NCBI RefSeq assembly: GCF_001456025.1
Contig: NZ_LMTZ01000077.1
Coordinates: 62,001 to 126,000 of the forward strand
Direction: 5' to 3'
DNA length: 64,000 bases
DNA from: Mastigocoleus testarum BC008
GTDB taxonomy: Bacteria > Cyanobacteriota > Cyanobacteriia > Cyanobacteriales > Nostocaceae
A program made the position numbers and the translations under genes. Of this stretch, positions 46,959 to 55,769 are shown piece after piece (the first letter of the stretch is position 1; every line of letters starts with the position of its first letter). The notes beneath the pieces were generated by a model that was given only the letters and a program-made list of their open reading frames with translations, did not search any database and was not told the DNA's origin.

Positions 46959-47489
46959 TTATTCAACAGTCTTTAACTGTAATGTCCGCTGTAACTCTAT
47001 GAGTTCATCTCGGTGGGCTATTACAGTTATTTTGCTTGGGAATTTTTGTTTGCTATCGCTTGCTTCCAGTCGAAGCAAAACATTCTCAAGCTTTTTAGCT
47101 TTTTTCCAATAAAATATACCGCTTGCAGGTGAAAGTAAGACTATCCCCAAAAAAGCAATACTGAAGCGGGGGAAAAGCTGTGATAAAACCAGCGAGATAC
47201 ACAGTAAACCAATTGCTGACAATAGCGTGAGAAAGATAGCTAGAAACCAGCTTGGTCTAACAAAGCCAGTCATGGTCACTTGGTTCGCTTGCGGGTCCAC
47301 CGCTGTCACTCGGTAAGACCTCGCTTTAAAATAATCCTGCAACTGAGGCATTAAAGTAGCTTCATCTTTTTCTGATGCCAGTTGTGCTGTTTGTGTCCGG
47401 TCTTTAGTCGATGCACGAATAAAGAAGAATTGACCGACACAGAGCAATAAGGTTAGCAACAACGTAGATGGCAGGATAGGGGTATCCAT
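46959..47489 (-). CDS. Cofactor assembly of complex C, CCB2/CCB4-like protein
   Basis: 176 residues with an N-terminal membrane helix (LLLTLLLCVGQFFF, about 8-24) and two more at about 80-125 (WFLAIFLTLLSAIGLLC; IAFLGIVLLSP). The NQVTMTGFVRPSWFLAIF segment and overall pattern are those of the cyanobacterial CCB2/CCB4 family. In algae and plants CCB proteins attach heme ci to cytochrome b6 of the b6f complex. Function here follows from that family. It is the second gene after a PadR regulator (52-bp gap, same strand). Confidence 0.72.
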   Translation of the reverse strand: MDTPILPSTLLLTLLLCVGQFFFIRASTKDRTQTAQLASEKDEATLMPQLQDYFKARSYRVTAVDPQANQVTMTGFVRPSWFLAIFLTLLSAIGLLCISLVLSQLFPRFSIAFLGIVLLSPASGIFYWKKAKKLENVLLRLEASDSKQKFPSKITVIAHRDELIELQRTLQLKTVE

Positions 47490-47541
47490 GGCTAATTATT
47501 AGTTCCGTAATGGAGGCGACTTGTTCATTATTAATTATTGG

Positions 47542-47889
47542 CTAATTTGTCCTCTTACTGATGTACTGTTGCCATAGATTCGCTAAGTCTTGTGCTTGAG
47601 TTTGCCACTGGGGAGAAACTTGGTACATCCGTCGAGGACGTCCGCGTCCCTCGAGTTTTTTCCAATAACCGGTGATAGCCTTTTCGTCTTCCAAAAATTT
47701 GATTGCACTATAAAGCACTGTATCTGAAAGTCGATAGGTCGTATATTCGGTTTCTAATTTTTGGATCAACTCGGTTCCGTACGACTCTCCTTGTAGCAAA
47801 ACATACAAGATATAACAGACTGCTAGTTCTTGACAAAGATAAGTTGGCGGAGGATTCTCAAAGTACTGATATATATCCTCAAGTCTCAT
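47542..47889 (-). CDS. PadR-family transcriptional regulator
   Basis: 115 residues. A winged helix with PadR features: LAVCYILYVLLQGESYGTEL, LSDTVLYSAIKFLEDEKAI and the basic wing GRGRPRRMYQVSPQ. The ligand is unknown. It is encoded directly upstream of the CCB-like gene and probably co-transcribed, so it may control cytochrome b6f cofactor assembly. Similar pairs occur in cyanobacteria. Confidence 0.88.
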   Translation of the reverse strand: MRLEDIYQYFENPPPTYLCQELAVCYILYVLLQGESYGTELIQKLETEYTTYRLSDTVLYSAIKFLEDEKAITGYWKKLEGRGRPRRMYQVSPQWQTQAQDLANLWQQYISKRTN

Positions 47890-48049
47890 GGTTAATGAAT
47901 GGCTAAAAAATATGCCCGATAATTGAGCCTAAATCTCGATTGTGAGTATATAGTGCAATCCCTCAATAAGTAAGTGTATAACGCTACTTAAACTGAATTG
48001 CCAAACCACAAACGAAATAAAGTAATGTTTACACTAACACCTTAGGGAA

Positions 48050-48229
48050 AGATTAGGCAGCACAGGGGCTCTAAGAGTATACAATTACTCAACCTATAGG
48101 CTGCATGTGAGGAGCATTTGCTGACAGCAGCATTGCTACCGTCTGTGTGTCGAGTGATGCCGAGCGTGTGAGGACTGCCTAAGCATAAAATGGCACCTAA
48201 GCAATTTTAAAGGCAAAATGCGTTTTTTT
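48050..48229 (+). ncRNA. Candidate structured non-coding RNA with intrinsic terminator
   Basis: A stand-alone block of about 180 nt in an 880-bp gap. The ends pair: TTAGGCAG (48053-48060) with CTGCCTAA (48175-48182), then CACA with TGTG (48061-48064/48167-48170) and GCTC with GAGC (48068-48071/48162-48165), forming a rod. Inside lies a GAGTA/TACTC hairpin (48075-48090). After the rod comes a terminator: GCAATTTT...AAAATGC with one bulged base (48201-48220), then seven T. TACACT (48030-48035) could be a -10 box. The long rod with an open centre resembles 6S RNA, but no signature sequence was recognised. It has no long ORF. Confidence 0.45.
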
Positions 48230-48781
48230 ACATAAAAATTAACAAATACTTTGTTTGACGGTAATTATCCCAGTATTAGTGGTTAAAGATGAAGCATCTT
48301 TAGCCAGTTATTTCAAAGTACTTGTACTTAAGCCTTTGTTAGCTAGACTTCTCATACCTACACTTGCTGCAGTGTAAATATTTTTTTGATGTCAGCAGGG
48401 TGTAACCCCTCACTGAGGTATTTGAGTTGATATCAAACGATTGTAGATAATTTGCAGCTTAATGGTTATATACAAAATTTTCAAAAAAAATAATTTAGAT
48501 ATAATTTACTCCCTTACCGATGTGATTTATGAAGTTTTACTTCCTATGGTGGTCTTACCTCAATGGTAATAAACTAATGCAAAAGGATTGTTGGAACTGA
48601 GCTAGCCGCAAATATCATGCAAGCAGAGTGTTTAATCTGGCTTGTATCGAGTTTAGGTTAATCAATTCAAACATAATTATCAGTATTAATCACAGATTCT
48701 GCGTACTTGAAATATTATTAGAGCAATGTGATAAGTGTCATAGTGAATTTATCAAACGCCTAGCGCGTGGACGATCAATAT
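48230..48781. other. Intergenic region, nothing recognised
   Basis: 550 bp, AT-rich, between the candidate ncRNA and the DUF3611 gene. No ORF or clear hairpin. Confidence 0.35.
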
Positions 48782-49363
48782 ATGTCAGATAAGTCCGATA
48801 CCCAATCCTCTTCTACGAACATCCGCTCAATCGGTCAAACGTTTCGCCTTACTGGTTGGATTAGTTTTTGGACTCAGTTGGTGCTAGGTGTCGTAGCGGG
48901 AGGAATTTTATTGTTTGCTATTTTCAGTCAGAGAACTGGAGGTAGAAACAGCAATCCAGGCACCGGCTTTGGTATATTTTTGGCTGTTAGTGGACTAATT
49001 GCTTTGATTGGGGGGATAGTTGTCGCTTTTCGTTATACGCGAATTGGCAGAGACCTTTTATCTCCTAATCCTGTCAACCGTCCGCGCAAAGCTGAAACAG
49101 TTCAAGTTTTACGCTTGGGGATGATAGTGCATTTTGTCGGCATGCTGTTAACTTTGTTTGGCGCACAAGCCATTGTGGGAACTTTATTAACTAAATCCCT
49201 CACCTCACAGCAAATAGGTACTGGAATTATTGCTCAAGCCGACCCAAGTCGTTTTATTCAACCTTTGGATATTTTTGTCGTTCAAGCAAATACTAATACG
49301 GTCACAGCCCATTTTGCTGGGCTAGTGGCTTCGGTTTGGTTGCTTAACCGCATAACCCGGTAG
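48782..49363 (+). CDS. DUF3611 family membrane protein
   Basis: 193 residues from ATG 48782 (MSDKSDTQSS); an upstream GTG at 48767 is less likely. Four hydrophobic segments (about 25-50 FWTQLVLGVVAGGILLF; 63-85 GIFLAVSGLIALIGGIVV; 113-133; 165-187) and the core SIGQTFRLTGWISFWTQL fit DUF3611, a family found in cyanobacteria and plastids (Tic20-like proteins have been compared with it). Function unproved. It ends in a clear terminator and stands alone. Confidence 0.82.
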   Translation: MSDKSDTQSSSTNIRSIGQTFRLTGWISFWTQLVLGVVAGGILLFAIFSQRTGGRNSNPGTGFGIFLAVSGLIALIGGIVVAFRYTRIGRDLLSPNPVNRPRKAETVQVLRLGMIVHFVGMLLTLFGAQAIVGTLLTKSLTSQQIGTGIIAQADPSRFIQPLDIFVVQANTNTVTAHFAGLVASVWLLNRITR

Positions 49364-49504
49364 GTGGATTAAGGAAAATATCTATAAATTCACCACTAAT
49401 CAAAATATGTCGATAAAAACATTGGTACTAAAATATGAGTACTAAAAATCGGGAAAATAAATCGATTTTTGTAAAACTGAGTAAATTCTAAAATTAATGA
49501 ATAC

Positions 49505-49542
49505 AAAGGAGAATCTAGACAATAAATAGATTTTCCTTTTTT
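49505..49542 (+). terminator. Rho-independent terminator of the DUF3611 gene
   Basis: AAAGGAGAATCTA / TAGATTTTCCTTT form a 13-bp stem with one G-U pair around GACAATAAA, and the T-run continues to 49542. Confidence 0.9.
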
Positions 49543-49696
49543 ATTTATTTACCCAACCGATTAGCTTTTTGGGTTCTAGCATCCTTCAGACAATCTTTGG
49601 AAACAAATCTGGATTTTTAGGGGTTAGGAAGAGTTTTGGAATTTATGGAAATTTTGAGGGGAATTCCAACAACTACATAAGGGATATCAAGATATG

Positions 49697-49803
49697 ATAT
49701 TAGATTTGGGTTAATTACCCCCTTTAAGAATGAGAGGGGAGGTGTGGGAAGTGTGGGAAAATCCCAAACAATATAAAAGGGTTTTTAAAATCGGATTTGG
49801 CAT
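49697..49803 (-). repeat. MITE-like repeat, copy B
   Basis: Reverse-orientation copy of the 16841-16960 repeat. It carries ATTAGATTTGGG at one end and ATCGGATTTGGCAT at the other, with the matching interior AGTGTGGGAAAATCCC. It lies 80 bp to the left of the TnpB element. Confidence 0.75.
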
Positions 49804-49927
49804 GACTAAAGAGAAGATAGCAGGAAAATTACCCCATAACTACAAATAGAAAGAAAATATCAAGTAAATGCAGGAAGATGATAACCCCTCTGTTTTAACG
49901 AGGGGTGGAAATCTGACACGGCAAGAT

Positions 49928-50113
49928 TTATCTTACTGTGTCTCTTATCCATCGTTCAACGTATTCGCTAATGCTTATACCTTTCTCTTTTGCTCTCCTT
50001 TTTAAATCATTCCAAGCCGTAGGCGTCAAATATATTGCGTGTTGTTGCTTGATTTCGTCGTAGTAATAAGGAGTATCTTTTAATCCTTTTTGACCTTTTC
50101 TTGTGAACATCAT
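49928..50113 (-). CDS. Small ribbon-helix-helix (Arc/CopG-like) protein of the TnpB element
   Basis: 61 residues. The last 40 form a ribbon-helix-helix: strand QQHAIYLT, helix PTAWNDLKRRAKEKG, turn, helix SISEYVERWIRDTV. The first 20 residues are basic and not conserved. Such proteins bind palindromic DNA as dimers. It is divergent from tnpB (57-bp gap) and 15 bp from a perfect inverted repeat, so it probably represses itself and tnpB. It could instead help recognise element ends; no data decide. Confidence 0.75.
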   Translation of the reverse strand: MMFTRKGQKGLKDTPYYYDEIKQQHAIYLTPTAWNDLKRRAKEKGISISEYVERWIRDTVR

Positions 50114-50127
50114 CTAGCTCCACGTGC

Positions 50128-50145
50128 TAACCTAAGCGTAGGTTA
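50128..50145. promoter_or_regulatory. Candidate operator in the divergent RHH-tnpB promoter
   Basis: Perfect inverted repeat TAACCTA-AGCG-TAGGTTA, centred between the two start codons. It fits the size of a ribbon-helix-helix dimer site. Just downstream is AAGGAGGTG (50153-50161), the Shine-Dalgarno of tnpB. Confidence 0.6.
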
Positions 50146-50170
50146 ACAAAGCTAAGGAGGTGAGTCAAAA

Positions 50171-51562
50171 TTGTACAGAACGATTCCAGTTAGAGCTAAA
50201 TTTAATGATTGGGAGAATGATTATTGGGCTGACCAATGTCGCAACTCAAACAGTTTAATTAACTGTGCGATTTATTATGCTAAGCAAAAACATTATTCTG
50301 CATTAGCTGAGATGGGTAATGCACAATCATTGTATTGGCGAGGCGATGAATTACGTAGTGGGTGGAAAACTTATCGATGTGACATTAAGTACCCAGAGTT
50401 AGACAAAGCCTTAAAACAATCCCCGCATTACAAAGCATTAGCAGCGCAAGCCGCGCAACAAACATTAAAGTCTGTTGGTGAATCAATAACCTCTTACAAC
50501 GGGTTGGTAAAGGCTTACTACAAAGGTGAGGTTGATAGACCTAGGTTGCCTAAGTACCGTAAGAAGGGTGGCTTAGCTGCCGTTACATTCCCGAAACAAC
50601 TTTTAAGATTGATTGATGGTCGGGTTTATCCACCAATCAGCAAAGAAGTTAAGCCACATTTGATAGACGAGATATCTTTGCACTTGCCAGAATTCATTGA
50701 TTTTGACTGGGTAAAAGAAGTAACAATACGTCCTAACTTAGGTGAATTCTGGGTTGATTGGGTGATAGACGATGGTAAAGAACCTATTACTCATAACCCT
50801 AACCTTGATTACTCGCAAGCATGGAGTTTTGACCACGGTGGTACTAATTGGCTCACAGGTGTTTCAACTCGTGGGAGAAGTTTAATCATTGATGGTCGCA
50901 AGCTTAAATCAATGAATCAGGGTTACTGTCGTTTGGTTGCCAAGTACAAACAAGGTAAGTCAGACTTTTATTGGGATGCGAATCTTGATAGAGTACAACG
51001 TAAACGTAATAACCAGACGAGAGATGCTATCAATAAAGCAGCCAGATTTATTGTTAATCGTTGTCTAAATGATGGTATTGGTAATTTGATCATTGGATGG
51101 AACAACGGTCAAAAGCAGCGTTCCAAGATGAGTAAACGCAATAATCAAAACTTTGTAGTAATTCCCACGGGAAGATTGATTGAGCGTTTAAAGCAATTTT
51201 GTCCAGAGTACGGAATAGTTTTAACGATTACCGAAGAAAGCTACACCTCGAAGAGTTGTTTTTTGAGTGATGATTTTCTGCCGAAGGTGGGTGAAAAACC
51301 CCAGAACTGGAAACCCTCGGGAACAAGAGTTAAACGCGGTATGTACAAAACTGGCTCATGTTTTTTAATTAATGCTGATTGCAATGGGGCAGCGAATATT
51401 GCAAGAAAAGTAGCCACACAGTTAGGTATAGACCTAACCAAGGTGGGTAGGGGAGCTTTGACACTCCCAAAACGATACGACTTGTTAAGTGATTTAACTA
51501 GAACGTACCGTAAGCGTTGCCTAAATCGGACAATATCCGAGAAACTCACAACGGTCGCGTAG
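50171..51562 (+). CDS. tnpB: TnpB-like RNA-guided nuclease (IS200/IS605 family)
   Basis: 463 residues from TTG 50171, set by the Shine-Dalgarno AAGGAGGTG nine bases upstream. The RuvC-I Asp is in AWSFDHGGTNWLTGVS and the RuvC-III Asp in LINADCNGAANI. The usual RuvC-II Glu position reads LIIGWNNGQKQ, without Glu. TEESYTSK downstream holds the conserved Glu pair of the group with rearranged RuvC-II. The C4 zinc ribbon is also missing, with only lone Cys residues. Both features are known for this TnpB subgroup and need not mean inactivity. The product should cut DNA using a guide RNA made from the element's right end. Confidence 0.9.
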   Translation: MYRTIPVRAKFNDWENDYWADQCRNSNSLINCAIYYAKQKHYSALAEMGNAQSLYWRGDELRSGWKTYRCDIKYPELDKALKQSPHYKALAAQAAQQTLKSVGESITSYNGLVKAYYKGEVDRPRLPKYRKKGGLAAVTFPKQLLRLIDGRVYPPISKEVKPHLIDEISLHLPEFIDFDWVKEVTIRPNLGEFWVDWVIDDGKEPITHNPNLDYSQAWSFDHGGTNWLTGVSTRGRSLIIDGRKLKSMNQGYCRLVAKYKQGKSDFYWDANLDRVQRKRNNQTRDAINKAARFIVNRCLNDGIGNLIIGWNNGQKQRSKMSKRNNQNFVVIPTGRLIERLKQFCPEYGIVLTITEESYTSKSCFLSDDFLPKVGEKPQNWKPSGTRVKRGMYKTGSCFLINADCNGAANIARKVATQLGIDLTKVGRGALTLPKRYDLLSDLTRTYRKRCLNRTISEKLTTVA

Positions 51563-51665
51563 TCCGAGGAATCGAGAAACTCACAACCGTTGCGTAGTCC
51601 GGATTCCATCTGACGTAGCAATATCAGCTTAGAATCCCCCGTGTTTTAACCGGGGGAGATGTCAA
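51528..51665 (+). ncRNA. Predicted TnpB guide RNA (reRNA) region at the right end
   Basis: The 3' end of tnpB and the following 100 bp form the expected guide-RNA scaffold, ending in the CCCCCG/CGGGGG hairpin and GATGTCAAA. It holds a direct tandem duplication of about 35 bp (GAGAAACTCACAACGGTCGC... and GAGAAACTCACAACCGTTGC...). Guide sequence would begin after about 51665, in flanking DNA. Position is inferred from other TnpB elements. Confidence 0.55.
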
Positions 51666-51767
51666 ATTTCTAGCCTTCTTAAATCCAGCAGTCACAGTCA
51701 GTCAAAATTGCTATATTCTGTTGTGTTGGCAGACAATCAATATTTAGCAGAAAACTGAGAAAAATCC

Positions 51768-53048
51768 GTGCTCGATATCAAGCAAATAAGGGAAAACCCA
51801 GAATTTGTGCAAGAAAAGTTGGTTCTTCGTGGCGATCGCTACGACCTTCAACCAATAATTGAGTTGAATCAAAAACAACGTGAATTAGAAGCGAAGCGCA
51901 ACCAACTTCAAGCACGTAGCAATGAAATTGCTAAAACTATCCCGACAAAAATCAAAGCAGGTAGCGACCCTAAGGGCGATGAGATTAAAGCTTTACGGGA
52001 AGAAGGTGCTTCCATTAAGGCTGAAATTGGTCAGCTAGAACCTCAAGAAAAAGAACTGTTGGGTAAAATCGAGGAGCTTTTATTGGCTCTTCCCAATTTA
52101 CCCAGCGGCTCAACTCCCGTGGGTAAAAGTGAGGAAGAAAATGTAGAGGTTCGACGTTGGGGAGATGAATATATCCCCAAAGATGAGAGTATACTTCCCC
52201 ATTGGGAAATTGCTGATAAATTAGGTATTCTCAATGTTGAGCGTGCTGTAAAGATAGCACAAAGCCGTTTTGTGGCGCTGTTTGGGGCTGGTGCAGCATT
52301 AGAAAGAGCATTAATTCAATTTATGCTCGACCGTCAGGTGGAAGCCGGTTATCTGGAAGTCATACCACCAGTTTTAGTAAACACCGAATCTTTGACAGCA
52401 AGCGGACAGTTACCCAAATTTGCTGAAGAAAGTTTCAAATGTGGGGCTGACGATTTGTGGCTAGCACCAACTGCAGAAGTTTCTCTGGTCAACCTTTATC
52501 GAGGAGAAATTTTATCTGCGGAGGACTTACCAATTTATCACTGTGCTTACACTCCCTGCTTTCGTCGAGAAGCTGGAAGCTATGGGCGCGATATGCGCGG
52601 TTTAATTCGCTTACATCAATTCAATAAAGTAGAATTAGTAAAATTTGTCGCTCCAGGTGATTCTTTCGAGGAATTAGAAAAATTACTCAAAGATGCAGCA
52701 GCTATTCTAGAAGCATTGGAGTTACCTTATCGAGTATTAGAACTATGTACCGGAGATTTGGGATTTTCCTCAACCAAAACCTATGACTTAGAAGTTTGGT
52801 TACCTTCTGCCGGTACTTATCGGGAAATTTCTAGTTGTTCTAATTGTATAGACTTCCAAGCACGAAGGGGTAATATTCGCTTTAAAGAAACTGGTAAAAA
52901 GGGAACCCAATTTGTCCATACTCTTAACGGTTCTGGTTTAGCAGTAGGAAGAACAATGGCAGCGATTTTGGAAAATTATCAACAACCAGATGGAACTGTC
53001 AGAGTACCAAAAGTACTGCAACCTTATTTGAAGCGGGAGATATTGTGA
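51768..53048 (+). CDS. serS: Seryl-tRNA synthetase
   Basis: 426 residues from GTG 51768 ([18 protein letters not shown]), the standard SerRS start. It charges tRNA-Ser. An N-terminal antiparallel coiled coil (about 25-105) contacts the tRNA. Class II motifs are visible: motif 2 [20 protein letters not shown] and motif 3 [19 protein letters not shown], near the C-terminus. All active-site elements seem intact. Monocistronic, 100 bp after the TnpB element, which has not broken it. Confidence 0.97.
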   Translation: MLDIKQIRENPEFVQEKLVLRGDRYDLQPIIELNQKQRELEAKRNQLQARSNEIAKTIPTKIKAGSDPKGDEIKALREEGASIKAEIGQLEPQEKELLGKIEELLLALPNLPSGSTPVGKSEEENVEVRRWGDEYIPKDESILPHWEIADKLGILNVERAVKIAQSRFVALFGAGAALERALIQFMLDRQVEAGYLEVIPPVLVNTESLTASGQLPKFAEESFKCGADDLWLAPTAEVSLVNLYRGEILSAEDLPIYHCAYTPCFRREAGSYGRDMRGLIRLHQFNKVELVKFVAPGDSFEELEKLLKDAAAILEALELPYRVLELCTGDLGFSSTKTYDLEVWLPSAGTYREISSCSNCIDFQARRGNIRFKETGKKGTQFVHTLNGSGLAVGRTMAAILENYQQPDGTVRVPKVLQPYLKREIL

Positions 53049-53062
53049 TTTGGGATTGGGGA

Positions 53063-53446
53063 CTGGTGATAGCACTGCGTGCCGCCTTGCGGCATATGGC
53101 GACTAGGGATTGGGAAAAAAATTCGGGCGATTCTTAATACCATATGTTGCAGGCGTCACACAGTACCTATGGCTAAAGCCAGGTTAGTACTTAACCATAT
53201 TAATTTTGTCGGGTTTATACCCAATGATCTAGGGACTGTAATGTAAGTCCCTATCTAACAGCACAAATTCTATGAATAGGACTGGGAAATACTCCTTATA
53301 ACTTATGTAGTGAAGTACTAAATACTTACGCCGGTGTCCCAGATTATAGCTGAGCTATCTGCGAATTTGCTAACGTAAATCCTAATCGCTAGTCCCCAAT
53401 CCCCATATGCCGCTTGCGGCGGCACGCAGTGCTATCCCTAATAGCC
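53063..53446. repeat. Inverted pair of dispersed GC-rich repeats
   Basis: About 45 bp around ATAGCACTGCGTGCCGCC and GCGGCATATG (53074-53103) recurs inverted at about 53396-53446. The copies are 290 bp apart in the serS-rseP gap (53049-53694). The spacer has no ORF; it includes GGGACTGTAATGTAAGTCCC (53233-53252), itself a hairpin. Confidence 0.7.
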
Positions 53447-53694
53447 AATCCCCAAAAAATATCATCCAGATTCATTCCGGACTGTAACAGATCTTAAAAT
53501 AAGAATATGTATTTCCTAATCTATTGATGAGGGGAGTAATTAAGCCGCTACATTGCTCTTTCAGGGCTTTAGTAAGTGGCGTATAACTGTGTCTTGTAAG
53601 AAGAATATCTTGCAAATTGAAAGTTTTATAGTAAAATGCAATATTTTTCTGTAAAACCTGTAACTATAACCCAATAAATTCGCTAATTATTCCT

Positions 53695-54789
53695 ATGTCA
53701 GTTTTAGCAGCTTTCGCGGCGATCGCAGTTGTGCTGGTTTTAGTTTTTGTCCACGAACTCGGACATTTTCTTGCAGCTCGCTTCCAAGGAATTCACGTTA
53801 ACCGATTTTCAATTGGTTTTGGTCCAATAATTTTGAAATACCAAGGAGCGAAAACAGAATATGCTGTTCGGGCTTTTCCTTTGGGTGGATTTGTAGCTTT
53901 TCCTGACGATGACCCGGATAGTGATATTCCTCGTAATGACCCTAACTTATTGAGCAACCGCCCTATCTTAGATCGGGCAATTGTCATCAGTGCTGGAGTG
54001 ATAGCAAACTTAATATTTGCTTATTTGTTATTGGTATCTCAAGTGAGCTTTGTTGGTATCCAGCAAATTGTTGATACTAAGCCTGGTATTGTCATCGAAC
54101 AACTCGCGCCAGAAGTAAGTTCTGCAGCTACTGATGCAGGAATTAAAGTAGGAGATGTAGTCTTAGCAGCAAACAGCCGGCAATTTAGTGATTCACCAAC
54201 AGAAATAGAAAGTTTTCAGAAAATTGTTAAAAATAATGCTGGGAAAGAAATCCAGCTACAAATTTCCCGTGGTGAGGAACAACTATCTTTAACCATAGTT
54301 CCGGAAGCTAAAGCTAACGGTGGAACCATTGGGGTTGGACTGACACCAAATGTCAAAACTGAGCGCAAACCAGTACGGAATATTGTCAAAGCTTTTAGTC
54401 TGGGTGCTACTGAGTTTCAGCGCATCGTTACCATGACATTTCAAGGTTTCGGTCAATTAGCTACTAACTTCCAAGAAACGGCTAACGATCTGGCAGGGCC
54501 AGTTAAAATTGTAGAAATTGGGGCTAACATTGCTCAAAATGATGTCGGAAATTTATTTTTCTTTGCTGCTTTAATTAGCATCAACCTAGCAATTATTAAC
54601 ATTTTGCCTTTACCTGCTTTGGATGGTGGACAATTAGCTTTTCTAATGATTGAAGGTGTGATGGGTAAGCCATTACCCAGCAAGATTCAAGAAGGAGTCA
54701 TGGGAACGGGTTTTGTGCTGATTCTAGGATTGGGGATTTTTCTGATTGTTAAAGAAACTACCCAGCTTTTATATCAAGCACTCAATTAG
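53695..54789 (+). CDS. rseP: RseP/site-2 zinc metalloprotease
   Basis: 364 residues, four transmembrane helices. The zinc site HELGH (20-24) lies in the first helix, and the C-terminal NILPLPALDGGQL supplies the third ligand (Asp in PALDGG). One PDZ domain lies at about 110-200. Site-2 proteases cut membrane-bound anti-sigma factors and signal-peptide remnants inside the membrane. Cyanobacterial homologues are essential or stress-related. It is followed by nth after 58 bp and may share transcription. Confidence 0.94.
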   Translation: MSVLAAFAAIAVVLVLVFVHELGHFLAARFQGIHVNRFSIGFGPIILKYQGAKTEYAVRAFPLGGFVAFPDDDPDSDIPRNDPNLLSNRPILDRAIVISAGVIANLIFAYLLLVSQVSFVGIQQIVDTKPGIVIEQLAPEVSSAATDAGIKVGDVVLAANSRQFSDSPTEIESFQKIVKNNAGKEIQLQISRGEEQLSLTIVPEAKANGGTIGVGLTPNVKTERKPVRNIVKAFSLGATEFQRIVTMTFQGFGQLATNFQETANDLAGPVKIVEIGANIAQNDVGNLFFFAALISINLAIINILPLPALDGGQLAFLMIEGVMGKPLPSKIQEGVMGTGFVLILGLGIFLIVKETTQLLYQALN

Positions 54790-54847
54790 ATTTCTCAGGG
54801 GATAAGAACGTCTATAATACCCAAAAATCATTAATTTTTATTTATGG

Positions 54848-55516
54848 GTGCAAAAGCAGGTGAGTGGTAAAGCAAAACGTTCATCTCAAAAAATTAGGGC
54901 GCTGGAAATTCTCATACGCTTGAAGCGTTTGTATCCAGATGCAACTTGTTCTTTAACCCACGACTCACCAGTGCAGTTATTGGTAGCAACTATTCTCTCC
55001 GCTCAGTGTACGGATGAGCGTGTGAATAAGGTAACACCCGATTTGTTTGCGCGATTTCCCGATGCAGAAAGCTTAGCAAATGCTGATTTAGAAGAGCTAG
55101 AGCAATTAGTGCGTTCCACAGGTTTTTATCGTAATAAAGCTAAAAACATCCGAGCTGCTTGTCGAAAAATAGTTGATGACTTTGACGCTCAAGTTCCCGG
55201 ACGTATGGAAGATTTATTGCAGCTTTCCGGTGTTGCGAGAAAAACTGCTAATGTTGTTCTTGCCCATGCATTTGGAATTAATGCAGGAGTCACCGTAGAT
55301 ACTCACGTTAAACGTCTTAGTCAACGTTTGGGTTTTACCAAGCATCAAGACCCCGTCCGCATCGAGCGTGACTTAATGAAACTTTTACCGCAAGCAGATT
55401 GGGAAAATTGGTCTATTAGGTTGATATACCACGGTCGAGCTATATGTAAGGCGCGTTCTCCTGCTTGTGAGGTTTGTCAGTTAGCGGATATTTGTCCTTC
55501 GGCTAATATTGGGTAA
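54848..55516 (+). CDS. nth: Endonuclease III (base-excision repair)
   Basis: 222 residues from GTG 54848. It removes oxidised pyrimidines and nicks abasic sites. The helix-hairpin-helix LLQLSGVARKTANVVLAHAFG carries the catalytic Lys, and VDTHVKRLSQRLG carries the catalytic Asp. A [4Fe-4S] loop CKARSPACEVCQLADIC closes the C-terminus. The stop TAA lies in the first GGGTAAT unit of a heptamer array. Confidence 0.95.
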   Translation: MQKQVSGKAKRSSQKIRALEILIRLKRLYPDATCSLTHDSPVQLLVATILSAQCTDERVNKVTPDLFARFPDAESLANADLEELEQLVRSTGFYRNKAKNIRAACRKIVDDFDAQVPGRMEDLLQLSGVARKTANVVLAHAFGINAGVTVDTHVKRLSQRLGFTKHQDPVRIERDLMKLLPQADWENWSIRLIYHGRAICKARSPACEVCQLADICPSANIG

Positions 55517-55585
55517 TGGGTAATTGGTAATGGGTAATTGGTAATGGGTAATGGGTAATTGGTAATGGGTAATTGGTAATTGGTG
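55513..55585. repeat. Short tandem heptamer repeats (GGGTAAT/TGGTAAT)
   Basis: About ten units that begin in the nth stop codon. A second set of TTTCTGGTAATCAA direct repeats follows at about 55651-55695, before the rpsN promoter region. Confidence 0.88.
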
Positions 55586-55769
55586 AAAAGTCTTGCTTGG
55601 GTGAGAATTACCTGATCCCTAGTTTCTAACTACCAGTTTCTAATTACCAATTTCTGGTAATCAATTTCTGGTAATCAATTTCTGGTAATCAATTTCTAGA
55701 ATTTATGTCACAAGGCATTCCATTCGCTAAAATAGACTGTGCTGTTTTATAAAACAACTACTAGAACTT

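Larger units (their letters stand above)
49885..51667 (+). mobile_element. TnpB element (IS200/IS605-type, no tnpA) with hairpin ends
   Basis: Both ends carry similar subterminal hairpins in the same orientation, as IS200/IS605 elements do. Left: CCCCTC (49885-49890) / GAGGGG (49900-49905). Right: CCCCCG (51636-51641) / CGGGGG (51651-51656). The 9-nt loop TGTTTTAAC is identical in both. The right end finishes GATGTCAAA. Between them are a ribbon-helix-helix gene (minus) and tnpB (plus); there is no tnpA transposase, so movement would need one in trans. The exact outer borders cannot be fixed from one copy. Confidence 0.82.

Noticed and set aside
48150..48182. Cobalamin riboswitch-like end (GAGGACTGCCT)
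   Set aside because: No core GGGAA/GGTG or B12-box context, and no cobalamin gene directly downstream; the stretch is better explained by end pairing of the candidate ncRNA.
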